Program-made: the position numbers and the translations under genes
In this document: positions 5,775 to 12,194 of the stretch, piece by piece
Numbering within the stretch: position 1 is the first letter of the stretch
Layout: each line of letters opens with the position of its first letter
Notes under the pieces: generated by a model
The model's input: only the letters and a program-made list of their open reading frames with translations
What the model was told of the DNA's origin: nothing
Databases searched by the model: none
Assembly: GCA_046704085.1 (NCBI GenBank)
Contig: JBJKSJ010000338.1
Coordinates: 1-12,194, forward strand
Length of the DNA: 12,194 bases
Direction of reading: 5' to 3'
Origin: DATBHW01 sp046704085
GTDB taxonomy: Bacteria > Chloroflexota > Ktedonobacteria > Ktedonobacterales > DATBGS01

Positions 5775-8462
5775 ATGGACACAATGGCGCACCCGCACCC
5801 CTTCGGAGAACTGCTCCGGCAGCACCGCATTCTGGCTGGACTCACGCAAGAAGCGCTCGCCGAGCGAGCAGGGCTGAGTAGACGTGCCATCAGCGATCTG
5901 GAGCGTGGCGTGAACCACACCCCGCAGCCAGGCACCCTGGACCTGCTGGTTCAGGCGCTCCAGCTTTCGGCGGCGGAGCAGGCGGAGTTTAGGGCGGTAG
6001 CCCGCTTGGAGAAACTGGAGCGTCGGCCCGCTCCCTTGTCCCTCATCTCCCCTGACAAGCAGCGGGCTTCGCCTGGCGCCGTTGTTGCGCTGCTCGGTCC
6101 AGTCGTTCCGGCGGATGGCGGTGCGCGCCCGCCAGGGTGGCACGTTGCTGAAGAGGCTGCCCTGGCGCCGACGCAGGGCGTCTCAGGCCAGGCGCCAGGG
6201 TTGACAGGGCAGATATCAGCAGGGGTGGCCCTCGCTCCCCAGCCACTGACGGATCGGCACCTGCTCCCTACCCCACCAACTCCCCTCTTCGGGCGGGCAC
6301 AGGAAGTGCAGGCCGTCTGCACCTTGCTCCAGCGCCAGGATGTGCGCTTACTCACGTTGACGGGGACCGCAGGCATGGGCAAGACGCGCCTGGCGCTCCA
6401 GGTGGCGGCTGAAGTCGGTGAGGCGTTTCCCGATGGGGTCACGTTCATCCCACTGGCTGCGCTCGCTGACCCGGCGTTGGTCTTGCCCTTCATTGCCGAG
6501 GTTCTGGGTCTGCGTGACACTGGCACCCTGCCGATCCTGACCCTGCTGACAACCAAGCTACGCGAGCAGCAGGTGCTGCTCGTCCTAGACAACTTCGAGC
6601 AGGTGATCAGAGCGGCCCCCAGCCTGGCGGCGCTGCTGGAAGCGTGCCCATCGGTGAAACTGCTGGTCACCAGCCGGGAAGTGCTGCACCTGCGCGCCGA
6701 ACAGCAGTTCGTGGTCCCTCCTCTGCCGCTGCCCTCGCTCCCGCCAGGCATAGGGCGGCAGGCACTCGACCAGGCAGCTCTGGCCGAGTGTTCGGCGGTG
6801 CAACTCTTACTGCACCGTGCCCAGGCCGCGCGGCCTGACTTCCAGGTTACCCCAGGCACCGCCGTTACCCTCGCCCGCATTTGTCAGCGCCTGGAGGGCA
6901 TTCCGCTGGCGCTGGAACTGGCCGCCCCACGCCTCAAGTTGCTCTCGCCGCCAGCTCTGCTGGCGCGCCTGGAAGGGCGCTTGCAGGTGCTTACGGGAGG
7001 CGCCTGTGATCTGCCCGAGCGACAGCGCACCATGCGCACGACCATTGCCTGGAGCTATGAGCTACTCTCTCCTGCCGAGCGAGCGCTCTTTCGGAGGCTC
7101 GCGGTGTTTGTGCATGGCTGGCGCCTGGCGGCAGCGGAGCAGGTCTGCCAGGCGGCCGGGGCGCTGGATCTGGATCTCGTGGAGGGACTGGCCTCGCTCC
7201 TGGACAAGAGCTTGCTGCATCAGGAGCCAGAGAGCGACGGGGAGCCGCGCTTTGGGATGCTGTCTGTGCTGCGCGAGTTTGGGCTGGAACAGATGGAGGC
7301 GGGAGAACTGGCGGCGACCCGCGCGGCCCATGCCGCCGCCTTTCTGGGGTTAGCAGAAGAGGCCGAGCCGCATCTGCTGGGCGCCGAGCAAACAGTCTGG
7401 CTGGACCGGCTGGAGGAAGAACACGATAACCTGCGCGCCGCGCTGGACTGGTCCTTAGAGCAGACCAGGAATGCAGGGACGACAGGGAGCGAAGAGCAAG
7501 CCAGGATAGGCTGGGAGATCGCTGGGCGGGTGGCGGGCGCCCTCAGCCGGTTCTGGGTCATCCAGTGCCACTTCAGTGATTGGCAGAGCTTCCTGGCGCA
7601 GGTCATGGAGGCACCCGCAGACATGGCAGGCGAAGTCCGCGCGAAGGTTCTCTTTCAGGCAGCCTGGGCGGCGACCACCGCTGGGGACAGAGCGCGGTGC
7701 GCGCAGCTCCTGGCGGAGTCGCTCTCGCTGTACCGGACACTGGTGCAGCGGTCTCCAGCGGATCGGACCCTGCAACGAGGGCTGATTGCAGCGCTCAATG
7801 GGGCTGGACACATCGCGCTGAACTCTGGCGAGTATCCCACGCTGGAGCGCGTGTGCGAGGAGAGCCTGGCGCTGTGCCGCCAGGTTGGCGAGCGGTGGAG
7901 GGAAGCGGAAGCGCTCCACTTACTCGCGCTCGGATACGCCCGGCGTGGCGAGGAGGCCAGGGGACGTGCCCTCTGCGAAGCGAGCCTGGCCATCTGCCGG
8001 GAGCTTGGGGAAGGGGGCGGGACCAGCATCCAACTCCTCAGCTTAGGGTGCTTCGCCTGGCGGCAGGGAGACATGGCGGGCGCCCAGCAGTACGTGGAGG
8101 AAAGCCTGGCGGTCAGCCAGCAGAGCGCGATCCCAGTGTTGATCGCCCCGTGCCTGATCTGGTTGGGGATCATCCTGGTGGCGCAGGGCCAGCCCGCCAG
8201 CGCGGTACGCCTGTGGAGTGCTGCCGAACGGGTGGGGGAACCCCTGGGGGTGTCTGAGCAGAAGCTGTTTGATCTGCCCTTACAGCGGGAAATCGACCCG
8301 GCGGCCCATGCCTATTATGCGCAGGCGGAAACCACCGCGCGCGCACACATGGGCGAGGCGGCCTTCGCTGCCGCCTGGGCCGAGGGACGCTCCATGATCC
8401 CCCAGGTGGTGGCCGCCAAAGAGAAGGCGCGCCCTCGCCCACCGGACGTGCCGCTCCCCTAG
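5775..8462 (+). CDS. XRE-type HTH / NB-ARC ATPase / TPR (STAND) transcriptional regulator
   Basis: 895 aa. Residues 8-65 are an XRE-family helix-turn-helix (LTQEALAERAGLSRRAISDLERG). A Pro/Ala-rich linker of about 90 residues follows. The STAND NTPase begins near 170 with Walker A GTAGMGKT (197-204), Walker B LLVLDN (268-273), the sensor-like LLVTSRE (296-302) and the GLPL-type motif EGIPLAL (374-380), then a winged-helix region to about 510. From about 540 the protein is helical; three 40-residue units are visible from the recurring CEESLALCRQVGE, CEASLAICRELGE and VEESLAVSQQSA (starts near 694, 734 and 774). In this family, ligand binding to the TPR sensor allows nucleotide exchange, oligomerisation and DNA binding. 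AGAGGA lies 5 nt before the ATG at 5775. The ligand is unknown; the divergent lipoprotein and its own promoter are possible targets. Confidence 0.9.
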   Translation: MDTMAHPHPFGELLRQHRILAGLTQEALAERAGLSRRAISDLERGVNHTPQPGTLDLLVQALQLSAAEQAEFRAVARLEKLERRPAPLSLISPDKQRASPGAVVALLGPVVPADGGARPPGWHVAEEAALAPTQGVSGQAPGLTGQISAGVALAPQPLTDRHLLPTPPTPLFGRAQEVQAVCTLLQRQDVRLLTLTGTAGMGKTRLALQVAAEVGEAFPDGVTFIPLAALADPALVLPFIAEVLGLRDTGTLPILTLLTTKLREQQVLLVLDNFEQVIRAAPSLAALLEACPSVKLLVTSREVLHLRAEQQFVVPPLPLPSLPPGIGRQALDQAALAECSAVQLLLHRAQAARPDFQVTPGTAVTLARICQRLEGIPLALELAAPRLKLLSPPALLARLEGRLQVLTGGACDLPERQRTMRTTIAWSYELLSPAERALFRRLAVFVHGWRLAAAEQVCQAAGALDLDLVEGLASLLDKSLLHQEPESDGEPRFGMLSVLREFGLEQMEAGELAATRAAHAAAFLGLAEEAEPHLLGAEQTVWLDRLEEEHDNLRAALDWSLEQTRNAGTTGSEEQARIGWEIAGRVAGALSRFWVIQCHFSDWQSFLAQVMEAPADMAGEVRAKVLFQAAWAATTAGDRARCAQLLAESLSLYRTLVQRSPADRTLQRGLIAALNGAGHIALNSGEYPTLERVCEESLALCRQVGERWREAEALHLLALGYARRGEEARGRALCEASLAICRELGEGGGTSIQLLSLGCFAWRQGDMAGAQQYVEESLAVSQQSAIPVLIAPCLIWLGIILVAQGQPASAVRLWSAAERVGEPLGVSEQKLFDLPLQREIDPAAHAYYAQAETTARAHMGEAAFAAAWAEGRSMIPQVVAAKEKARPRPPDVPLP

Positions 8463-8753
8463 CCGCCCGTTTCCAAGCGCTTGCCACATGCAGGCAGCCA
8501 TCGCACGAGCAGGCACGTCAGCCAGGCAAAGTGCCCATTCGCACGGTTGCACTTGGCGTTCGCCTCCTCATGGGCAACGTTCGTGCCACTCCTTCGCTTG
8601 GATTACGAATTGCCGCGCGTGCGCGTGGCCGGGGAAGAGTCTTTGTCCAGCTTTATCAGCGCCTTGCAAGCGCTGGGCGCCGAGCTGGCTTGAAGGAGGA
8701 GCGATGCGGGGCGAGACAACCGAATGAATGTTCTGGGGTCACAGATTCCCCTT

Positions 8754-8808
8754 GGAGAAGGGCCCGTCGGGCGGAGCCGCACTTCTCCCGACCCAGGCAA
8801 CTGGGTCG
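8754..8808 (+). other. Cluster of adjacent perfect stem-loops (possible structured RNA or element end)
   Basis: GGAGAAG (8754-8760) pairs with CTTCTCC (8782-8788). Inside it GCCC (8762-8765) pairs with GGGC (8769-8772). Directly next to it CGACCCAG (8789-8796) pairs with CTGGGTCG (8801-8808) across a GCAA loop, a GNRA-type tetraloop. The 7-bp and 8-bp stems abut with no gap and could stack. The cluster lies exactly where similarity to TnpB begins. Confidence 0.45.
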
Positions 8809-9009
8809 TATCGCGCTAAGAATGGACGGCGCATTCAGACGGATGTGAACGGCTCCTACAACCTCGGCAGAAAAGCACTCCTCGTCTCCTTCGGGCAGAG
8901 GAGAGAGGCTGTTGCAGTCCAGCCAGTACGCTTCGACGTGCGTTCGGTGCATCCTGCCAGGGGCGTAGGTGGCTTCCTCCCGCATACCAACCAATCGAAA
9001 GTTGCCTAA
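8803..9009 (+). pseudogene. tnpB: C-terminal remnant of TnpB (IS200/IS605-type RNA-guided nuclease)
   Basis: The frame reads GSYRAKNGRRIQTDVNGSYN, then LGRKALL and, about 16 residues on, VAVQPVRFD. This matches the end of TnpB proteins, where a conserved (N)ADVNGxxNI carries the last RuvC aspartate and the protein finishes near a V-x-PVR motif. Only about 45 of an expected 350-400 residues are recognisable (to about 8937); the frame then runs on to a stop at 9007-9009. No TnpB zinc-ribbon or earlier RuvC motif is visible upstream in any frame, so the gene is truncated and cannot work as a nuclease. No TnpA was seen. Confidence 0.7.
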
Positions 9010-9016
9010 TGATTGG
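8991..9016 (+). repeat. Hairpin downstream of the TnpB remnant
   Basis: CCAATC (8991-8996) and GATTGG (9011-9016) form a 6-bp stem with a 14-nt loop, overlapping the end of the TnpB frame. IS200/IS605 elements carry subterminal hairpins at their ends, so this may mark the right end of the old insertion. The stem is short and could be chance. Confidence 0.35.
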
Positions 9017-9034
9017 ATACTGCCAACACAACGT

Positions 9035-9064
9035 TTGCAGGCTCTTGCAGGGGCGCGCTACAAT
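9035..9064 (+). promoter_or_regulatory. Putative promoter of the metallo-hydrolase gene
   Basis: TTGCAG (9035-9040), an 18-bp spacer and TACAAT (9059-9064), the latter 5 of 6 to the -10 consensus. A second TTGCAG at 9045-9050 is too close to serve as -35. The leader to the ATG at 9166 would be about 95 nt. Confidence 0.5.
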
Positions 9065-9165
9065 TGGAGCAGGCCTGTTGTTCGCATGCTGATTACTGTG
9101 CGAAAGAGAACAAATAAGGAGCCTTCAGGGTTCTCTGGGCGCTCCTCTACGAATACAGATAAACG

Positions 9166-10113
9166 ATGGCACAAGAAGAACGCTTTCAAAACCTCGATCC
9201 TCCCCCTAAACGCAGTGCCAGCTTTGGTGATATGCTGCGCTTTGTCTGGGCCGCTGAGGAAAAGATCACCCCCTCCAAGCTTACGCCAGTGGTCGCCAAC
9301 GATGGTGCCGCGCTGCGCGACAACACCTCGCGCACCAGTATCACTTGGATTGGGCACGCCAGTTTTCTCATCCAGATAGGCGGTCGTTCTCTGCTCACCG
9401 ACCCAGTGTGGTCAAAGCGATCTGGGACTGGTCCTTTTGGCTTCTCGCGGATCGTCCCCCCCGGTGTGAGGCTGGCTGATCTGCCGCCGATTGATCTAGT
9501 GCTGATCTCGCATAATCACTACGACCACCTCGATTACGCCACCATTCGTAGACTGGGCAACCAACCTACCTATCTGGTTCCATCGCGCCTGAGCGGGTGG
9601 TTTCACTCACTTGGCTGCCAGAAAGTTCACGAGTGTGGCTGGTGGGATGAGCTTGAACTATTGGGCTTACACTTTGCTTTTGTCCCCTCCCATCACTGGA
9701 GCCAACGCACCCTCGGTGACACCAACAAGACGCTCTGGGGTGGCTGGATACTCAGCGGCGGCAGCCAGAAACTCTATTTTGCAGGTGACTCCGCCTACTT
9801 CAGCGGCTTCAAACTGATTGGAGAGCGCTACCCCGGCATAGACATCGCCTTCCTGCCAGTGGGAACCTATGAGCCGCGCTGGACCATGCAGTCGTCCCAT
9901 GTCAACCCGGAAGAAGCCGGGCAGGCATTTCTCGATGTCGGCGCTCACATCCTCGTGCCCATGCACTGGGGCACCTTCCGCCTGAGTCTCGAACCCACCC
10001 AGGAACCACCAAGGCGCATGGCAGCCTGGTGGGAGCAGCAGGGGCTTGACCCGGCGAACAACTGGACCCTGGCTGTTGGCGAAACACGCTATCTCGACAA
10101 GGGTGAGAGGTAG
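9166..10113 (+). CDS. Metallo-beta-lactamase-fold hydrolase, NAPE-PLD-like
   Basis: 315 aa, no signal peptide. The di-metal site is complete: WIGHASFLI (61-69), TDPVW (78-82), HNHYDH (116-121), H177 within PSHHWSQR, D208 in AGDSAYF, H245 in SSHVNPEEA and H267 in MHWGTF. PSHHWSQR, HVNPEEA and MHWGTF are typical of the N-acyl-phosphatidylethanolamine phospholipase D branch of the fold, which cleaves the phosphodiester of N-acylated PE; UlaG-like lactonases share much of this, so the substrate is not certain. An in-frame TAA (9160-9162) just upstream makes ATG 9166 the first possible ATG; the ribosome binding site is poor. It precedes a lipid acyltransferase on the same strand, supporting a role in membrane lipid turnover. 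Confidence 0.85.
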   Translation: MAQEERFQNLDPPPKRSASFGDMLRFVWAAEEKITPSKLTPVVANDGAALRDNTSRTSITWIGHASFLIQIGGRSLLTDPVWSKRSGTGPFGFSRIVPPGVRLADLPPIDLVLISHNHYDHLDYATIRRLGNQPTYLVPSRLSGWFHSLGCQKVHECGWWDELELLGLHFAFVPSHHWSQRTLGDTNKTLWGGWILSGGSQKLYFAGDSAYFSGFKLIGERYPGIDIAFLPVGTYEPRWTMQSSHVNPEEAGQAFLDVGAHILVPMHWGTFRLSLEPTQEPPRRMAAWWEQQGLDPANNWTLAVGETRYLDKGER

Positions 10114-10144
10114 ATTGCTTGTGCAGGGAAGGATATGGCACCAG

Positions 10145-10183
10145 CGCCAGTATTGCAGCGCGCGCTCAAGTGTTATACTGGCG
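10145..10183 (+). promoter_or_regulatory. 9-bp dyad over the putative acyltransferase promoter
   Basis: CGCCAGTAT (10145-10153) and ATACTGGCG (10175-10183) are exact reverse complements 21 nt apart. The right arm overlaps a -10-like TATACT (10174-10179), and TTGCAG (10153-10158) lies 15 nt upstream as a possible -35. Between the arms is the perfect palindrome AGCGCGCGCT (10157-10166). The arrangement suits a repressor operator, or a terminator-like hairpin after the hydrolase gene. Confidence 0.5.
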
Positions 10184-10275
10184 ACGAAGGGGCGCAGCGC
10201 GCCCTTTCGTATGACCGTCAGAAAAGGGTCGCCCCATGCGACAAACCTCCCCAGCTTGATATGTTGGAGTGCGTT

Positions 10276-11649
10276 ATGCGTGATTTTTTGCGCCGACAAA
10301 GGGACGAATTGCGCCGGAACCTGCGCCCACACGAGGCCATCTACTGGCTCCTTCAGATCCTGTTATGGTTGGTCGTCAAATTCAGAATGAGTGTTCAGAT
10401 GTATGGCGGCGATAACTATGCTCCGCCCGCCCCTGCCACACTGCTGCTCAACGGACACAAGCGAGATTGGGATATTCCGGTCCTTACCCCTCGTCTCTAC
10501 TACCATCGAGGCTGGTGGCACCCCGATGAGCGGCGCATGGGGTTTGCAGGCCGGGAAGACCTCTTCATCGCTGGCTTTGTGGTCGAATTGGTGGGTGGCT
10601 GGAACTGGCCGCGCTGGATGCAGCGCTGGCTGGAGTACCTCAGCTTTGAGTCGTTCCTGCTCTGGATGCGCGCCTATCCGATTGTGCGCGTGCCAGAGTT
10701 TAGCCTCCACCAGTATCTGGTAGAGCTACAAAGCGAACAGGGCGACCTGCTCCTAAGTGAGGTATTCAGCGACGACATGTTGGAACGGCTGGATCGCTGG
10801 GGTGATGTGCTTGCCAGTCGCAAGCGCAGCGTGCGGTTGCGCCCTTGCCGCGAGCTACGCATCAGCGATGTGCGCGATTGGAAGTACCGCAAAGTGCTGA
10901 TGCCTTATCTGCGGCAGCGCCTGCTGCTGCCCCAGCGCTACACTGAGTATAAAGAACGCCAGCGCAGGAAGATTGCCAGACAGCTTCAGGGGCTGGCTGA
11001 CGTCCTGAAAAAGGGCGATACCCTTTGGCTAGCTCCAGAGGGCACGCTGACCAAAAATGGGTCGGTTGGGCGTTCCCGCAACGGCTTGGCCCTGCTGTTC
11101 GATCTGATGCCGTCTGGCACGCGCACGCTGCCCACCAACATCTGCTATGACTTTATGACCACCGGGCGCATGCGTGCTTGTGTGGCTATTGGGCCAGCCC
11201 TGCCAATAAGTAAGGGTTTTTCGCGTGCAGAATTACTGGAGCAAGTGCGGGTCGCCATTGCCCTGCAAACGGTGGTCACCATGAGCATGCTGGGAAGCAC
11301 CTTCCTGTGGGAACGGCTCCAGCAAGAACAGCCGACCTTTGATTTCGACACAGCGCTGGCCTCCGTTTCGCAGCGCGTCGAGGCGCTCTTGCGACAATCC
11401 GCTCTGTTGGAGCAGGGGCTGGCGCGCTCCGCTGGTATCCGCAAGCGGCTGCGAAGCTTTCTGCGCTATGGCTGCAACAAAGGGCTGCTCACCCTCCAGC
11501 CCGACCACACCTATCGGATCCAGTTGGCACCCTTTCTCCAGGAGTACGACCACTTCTTCTGGCGCAACCCACGCTACTGTGTCAACGAGCTTGCGGGGTT
11601 GGAGGCAGCACTGGTAGAGGGCGTTGCAGGGGCGCTGAATAAACCCTGA
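10276..11649 (+). CDS. PlsB/PlsC-like glycerolipid acyltransferase
   Basis: 457 aa. The catalytic HX4D is NGHKRDWD (H61, D66). A PEGT (254-257) followed by GRSRNG (265-270) corresponds to the glycerol-phosphate binding block of the family. A hydrophobic stretch at about 23-35 may anchor it to the membrane. The spacing between these motifs is much wider than in short PlsC proteins, and the C-terminal 120 residues are helical as in PlsB-type glycerol-3-phosphate acyltransferases, so it is likely a long bacterial GPAT/AGPAT relative; acyl donor and acceptor are unknown. Start: ATG 10276 has GGAG 6 nt upstream. The frame stays open to an ATG at 10135, 21 nt after the hydrolase gene, with a weaker, badly spaced AGGGAAGGAT; that would add 47 residues with no recognisable feature and run across the dyad and promoter. 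I prefer 10276, but not strongly. Confidence 0.78.
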   Translation: MRDFLRRQRDELRRNLRPHEAIYWLLQILLWLVVKFRMSVQMYGGDNYAPPAPATLLLNGHKRDWDIPVLTPRLYYHRGWWHPDERRMGFAGREDLFIAGFVVELVGGWNWPRWMQRWLEYLSFESFLLWMRAYPIVRVPEFSLHQYLVELQSEQGDLLLSEVFSDDMLERLDRWGDVLASRKRSVRLRPCRELRISDVRDWKYRKVLMPYLRQRLLLPQRYTEYKERQRRKIARQLQGLADVLKKGDTLWLAPEGTLTKNGSVGRSRNGLALLFDLMPSGTRTLPTNICYDFMTTGRMRACVAIGPALPISKGFSRAELLEQVRVAIALQTVVTMSMLGSTFLWERLQQEQPTFDFDTALASVSQRVEALLRQSALLEQGLARSAGIRKRLRSFLRYGCNKGLLTLQPDHTYRIQLAPFLQEYDHFFWRNPRYCVNELAGLEAALVEGVAGALNKP

Positions 11650-11677
11650 GCGCCCGCGCTGATTCTTCTAGAAGTGA

Positions 11678-11697
11678 TATTCTTCCGAAAAAGAATA
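11678..11697 (+). terminator. AT-rich hairpin after the acyltransferase gene
   Basis: TATTCTT (11678-11684) pairs with AAGAATA (11691-11697) around CCGAAA, about 30 nt past the stop codon. The place suits a terminator, but the stem is AT-rich and no T-run follows, so termination here is only a possibility. Confidence 0.35.
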
Positions 11698-11810
11698 CGC
11701 CCTCAGTGCTAACTACCTCGAATGTCTGTTCAATACATTGCACACCTTCAAAGCGTTTACACAAGTCCCTTGTATGGACGAACCAGGCGAGTAACCAGCA
11801 CCAGACTGCT

Positions 11811-12022
11811 ACAGCCAAAGTAGTCACAGACCCGCTGTCTCCAGTTCGCTCGCCGCCAAGAGCCGAGCGGCTCGACAACGGCGCGCTTGCCGTGGACCCA
11901 CGTCGGTTCGATCCTGTTGAGCCATGAGCTTTTGATGGGTACTCAACACGGAATGAGGCGCACGCCGGTTTTCCAGTTTGAGCTTCTTGCAGCGCGGTCT
12001 GATTGCTTTATGGTCCGAACAC
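11811..12022 (-). pseudogene. C-terminal remnant of an IS630-type DDE transposase
   Basis: The minus strand reads GVRLIPC, then an in-frame TGA (11945-11943), then VPIKSSWLNRIEPTWVHGKR and AVVEP. SxWLNxIEPxWxHGKR is the block around the last catalytic acid (the E of DDE) in IS630-like transposases. After VEP the expected helix appears in another frame (LAASELET, 11859-11836), and the original frame resumes with RVCDYFGC, ending near 11811. So one stop and a pair of compensating frame shifts have broken it. Upstream of about 12022 similarity fades and further stops appear. No terminal inverted repeat or TA duplication could be assigned. Confidence 0.72.
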
Positions 12023-12194
12023 AGGTGGCACCAAGAGTGGCTGGTGATCGCGGAATCAACCTCTTCGGTTCTGCATGTTCTTTTTCATTCAATACTCCTG
12101 GACCTCTAGCTGCTGTATGGATGTGGGGCGCTTGCCACAGAGCCTATGGCCATGAGTGTGTGGGCTTCTAGTGTTTCAAATCTATCAGTGGAAT

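Larger units (their letters stand above)
8463..9165. other. 703-bp gene-poor scar with mobile-element remnants
   Basis: No intact gene. From left to right: a 10-bp palindrome CAAGCGCTTG just after the regulator (8474-8483), an unassigned reading frame ending at 8693 followed by AGGAGGAGCG and a 7-codon ORF (8704-8727), a cluster of perfect stems (8754-8808), the C-terminal remnant of TnpB (8803-9009), a hairpin (8991-9016) and the promoter of the next gene. It looks like the remains of an IS200/IS605-type insertion. Confidence 0.65.
11650..12194. other. 545-bp non-coding end region with transposase remnant
   Basis: No intact gene. It contains the 10-bp palindrome CTTCTAGAAG (11665-11674), an AT-rich hairpin (11678-11697), and from about 11811 an eroded IS630-type transposase end on the minus strand. 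Open frames on the plus strand here encode nothing recognisable and lie antisense to the remnant. Confidence 0.6.

Noticed and set aside
8754..8820. Group II intron domain V
   Set aside because: There is a GNRA-type loop and GAGCCG nearby, but the hairpin lacks the two-nucleotide bulge and catalytic triad arrangement, and no intron reverse transcriptase remains.
11895..11925. tRNA T-arm (GGTTCGATCC)
   Set aside because: The flanking bases do not form the 5-bp T stem, no acceptor or anticodon arm can be built, and the bases are explained by the IS630 remnant on the other strand.
11706..12171. Two plus-strand open frames of 73 and 94 codons
   Set aside because: No recognisable domain, no convincing ribosome binding site, and both run antisense to the transposase remnant.

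Overview
The window is GC-rich bacterial DNA, most likely from the phylum Chloroflexota and perhaps the Ktedonobacteria. This rests on style of gene content rather than a marker gene: a very large XRE-type HTH/NB-ARC/TPR regulator, a Thr/Pro-rich PsbP-like lipoprotein, a protein joining cyclic-nucleotide-binding (CNB) domains to ferredoxin domains, and worn-down TnpB and IS630-type fragments. No rRNA, tRNA or CRISPR array was seen.

Left part, minus strand (1-4366): a tight operon. It starts with a 785-aa FAD/NAD(P)H oxidoreductase carrying two C-terminal FHA (phosphothreonine-binding) domains. A 638-aa protein follows after 28 nt, with two ferredoxin-type clusters, two CNB domains and a four-cluster DmsB/HybA-like ferredoxin region. 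A third gene begins 15 nt later and leaves the window after 16 codons. The simplest reading is NAD(P)H-linked electron transfer through flavin to a chain of up to six Fe-S clusters. FHA domains would sense protein phosphorylation and CNB domains would sense a nucleotide or redox ligand. The final partner is outside the window. A high-affinity [NiFe]-hydrogenase operon is one candidate context, by inference only.

Middle part (4367-8462): a 189-aa lipoprotein on the minus strand, then a divergently transcribed 895-aa STAND-type regulator on the plus strand. The regulator has a clear sigma70-like promoter, with a perfect 11-bp tandem repeat just upstream that looks like an operator.

Scar region (8463-9165): no intact gene. 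It holds the last part of a TnpB (IS200/IS605-type) gene, a cluster of adjacent perfect stem-loops and a short hairpin near the presumed element end.

Right part, plus strand (9166-11649): a metallo-beta-lactamase-fold hydrolase resembling NAPE-PLD, then a PlsB/PlsC-like glycerolipid acyltransferase. Together they suggest phospholipid turnover. A 9-bp dyad overlaps the putative promoter of the second gene. The window ends in a non-coding stretch (11650-12194) with the C-terminal remnant of an IS630-type transposase on the minus strand, broken by an in-frame stop and apparent frameshifts.
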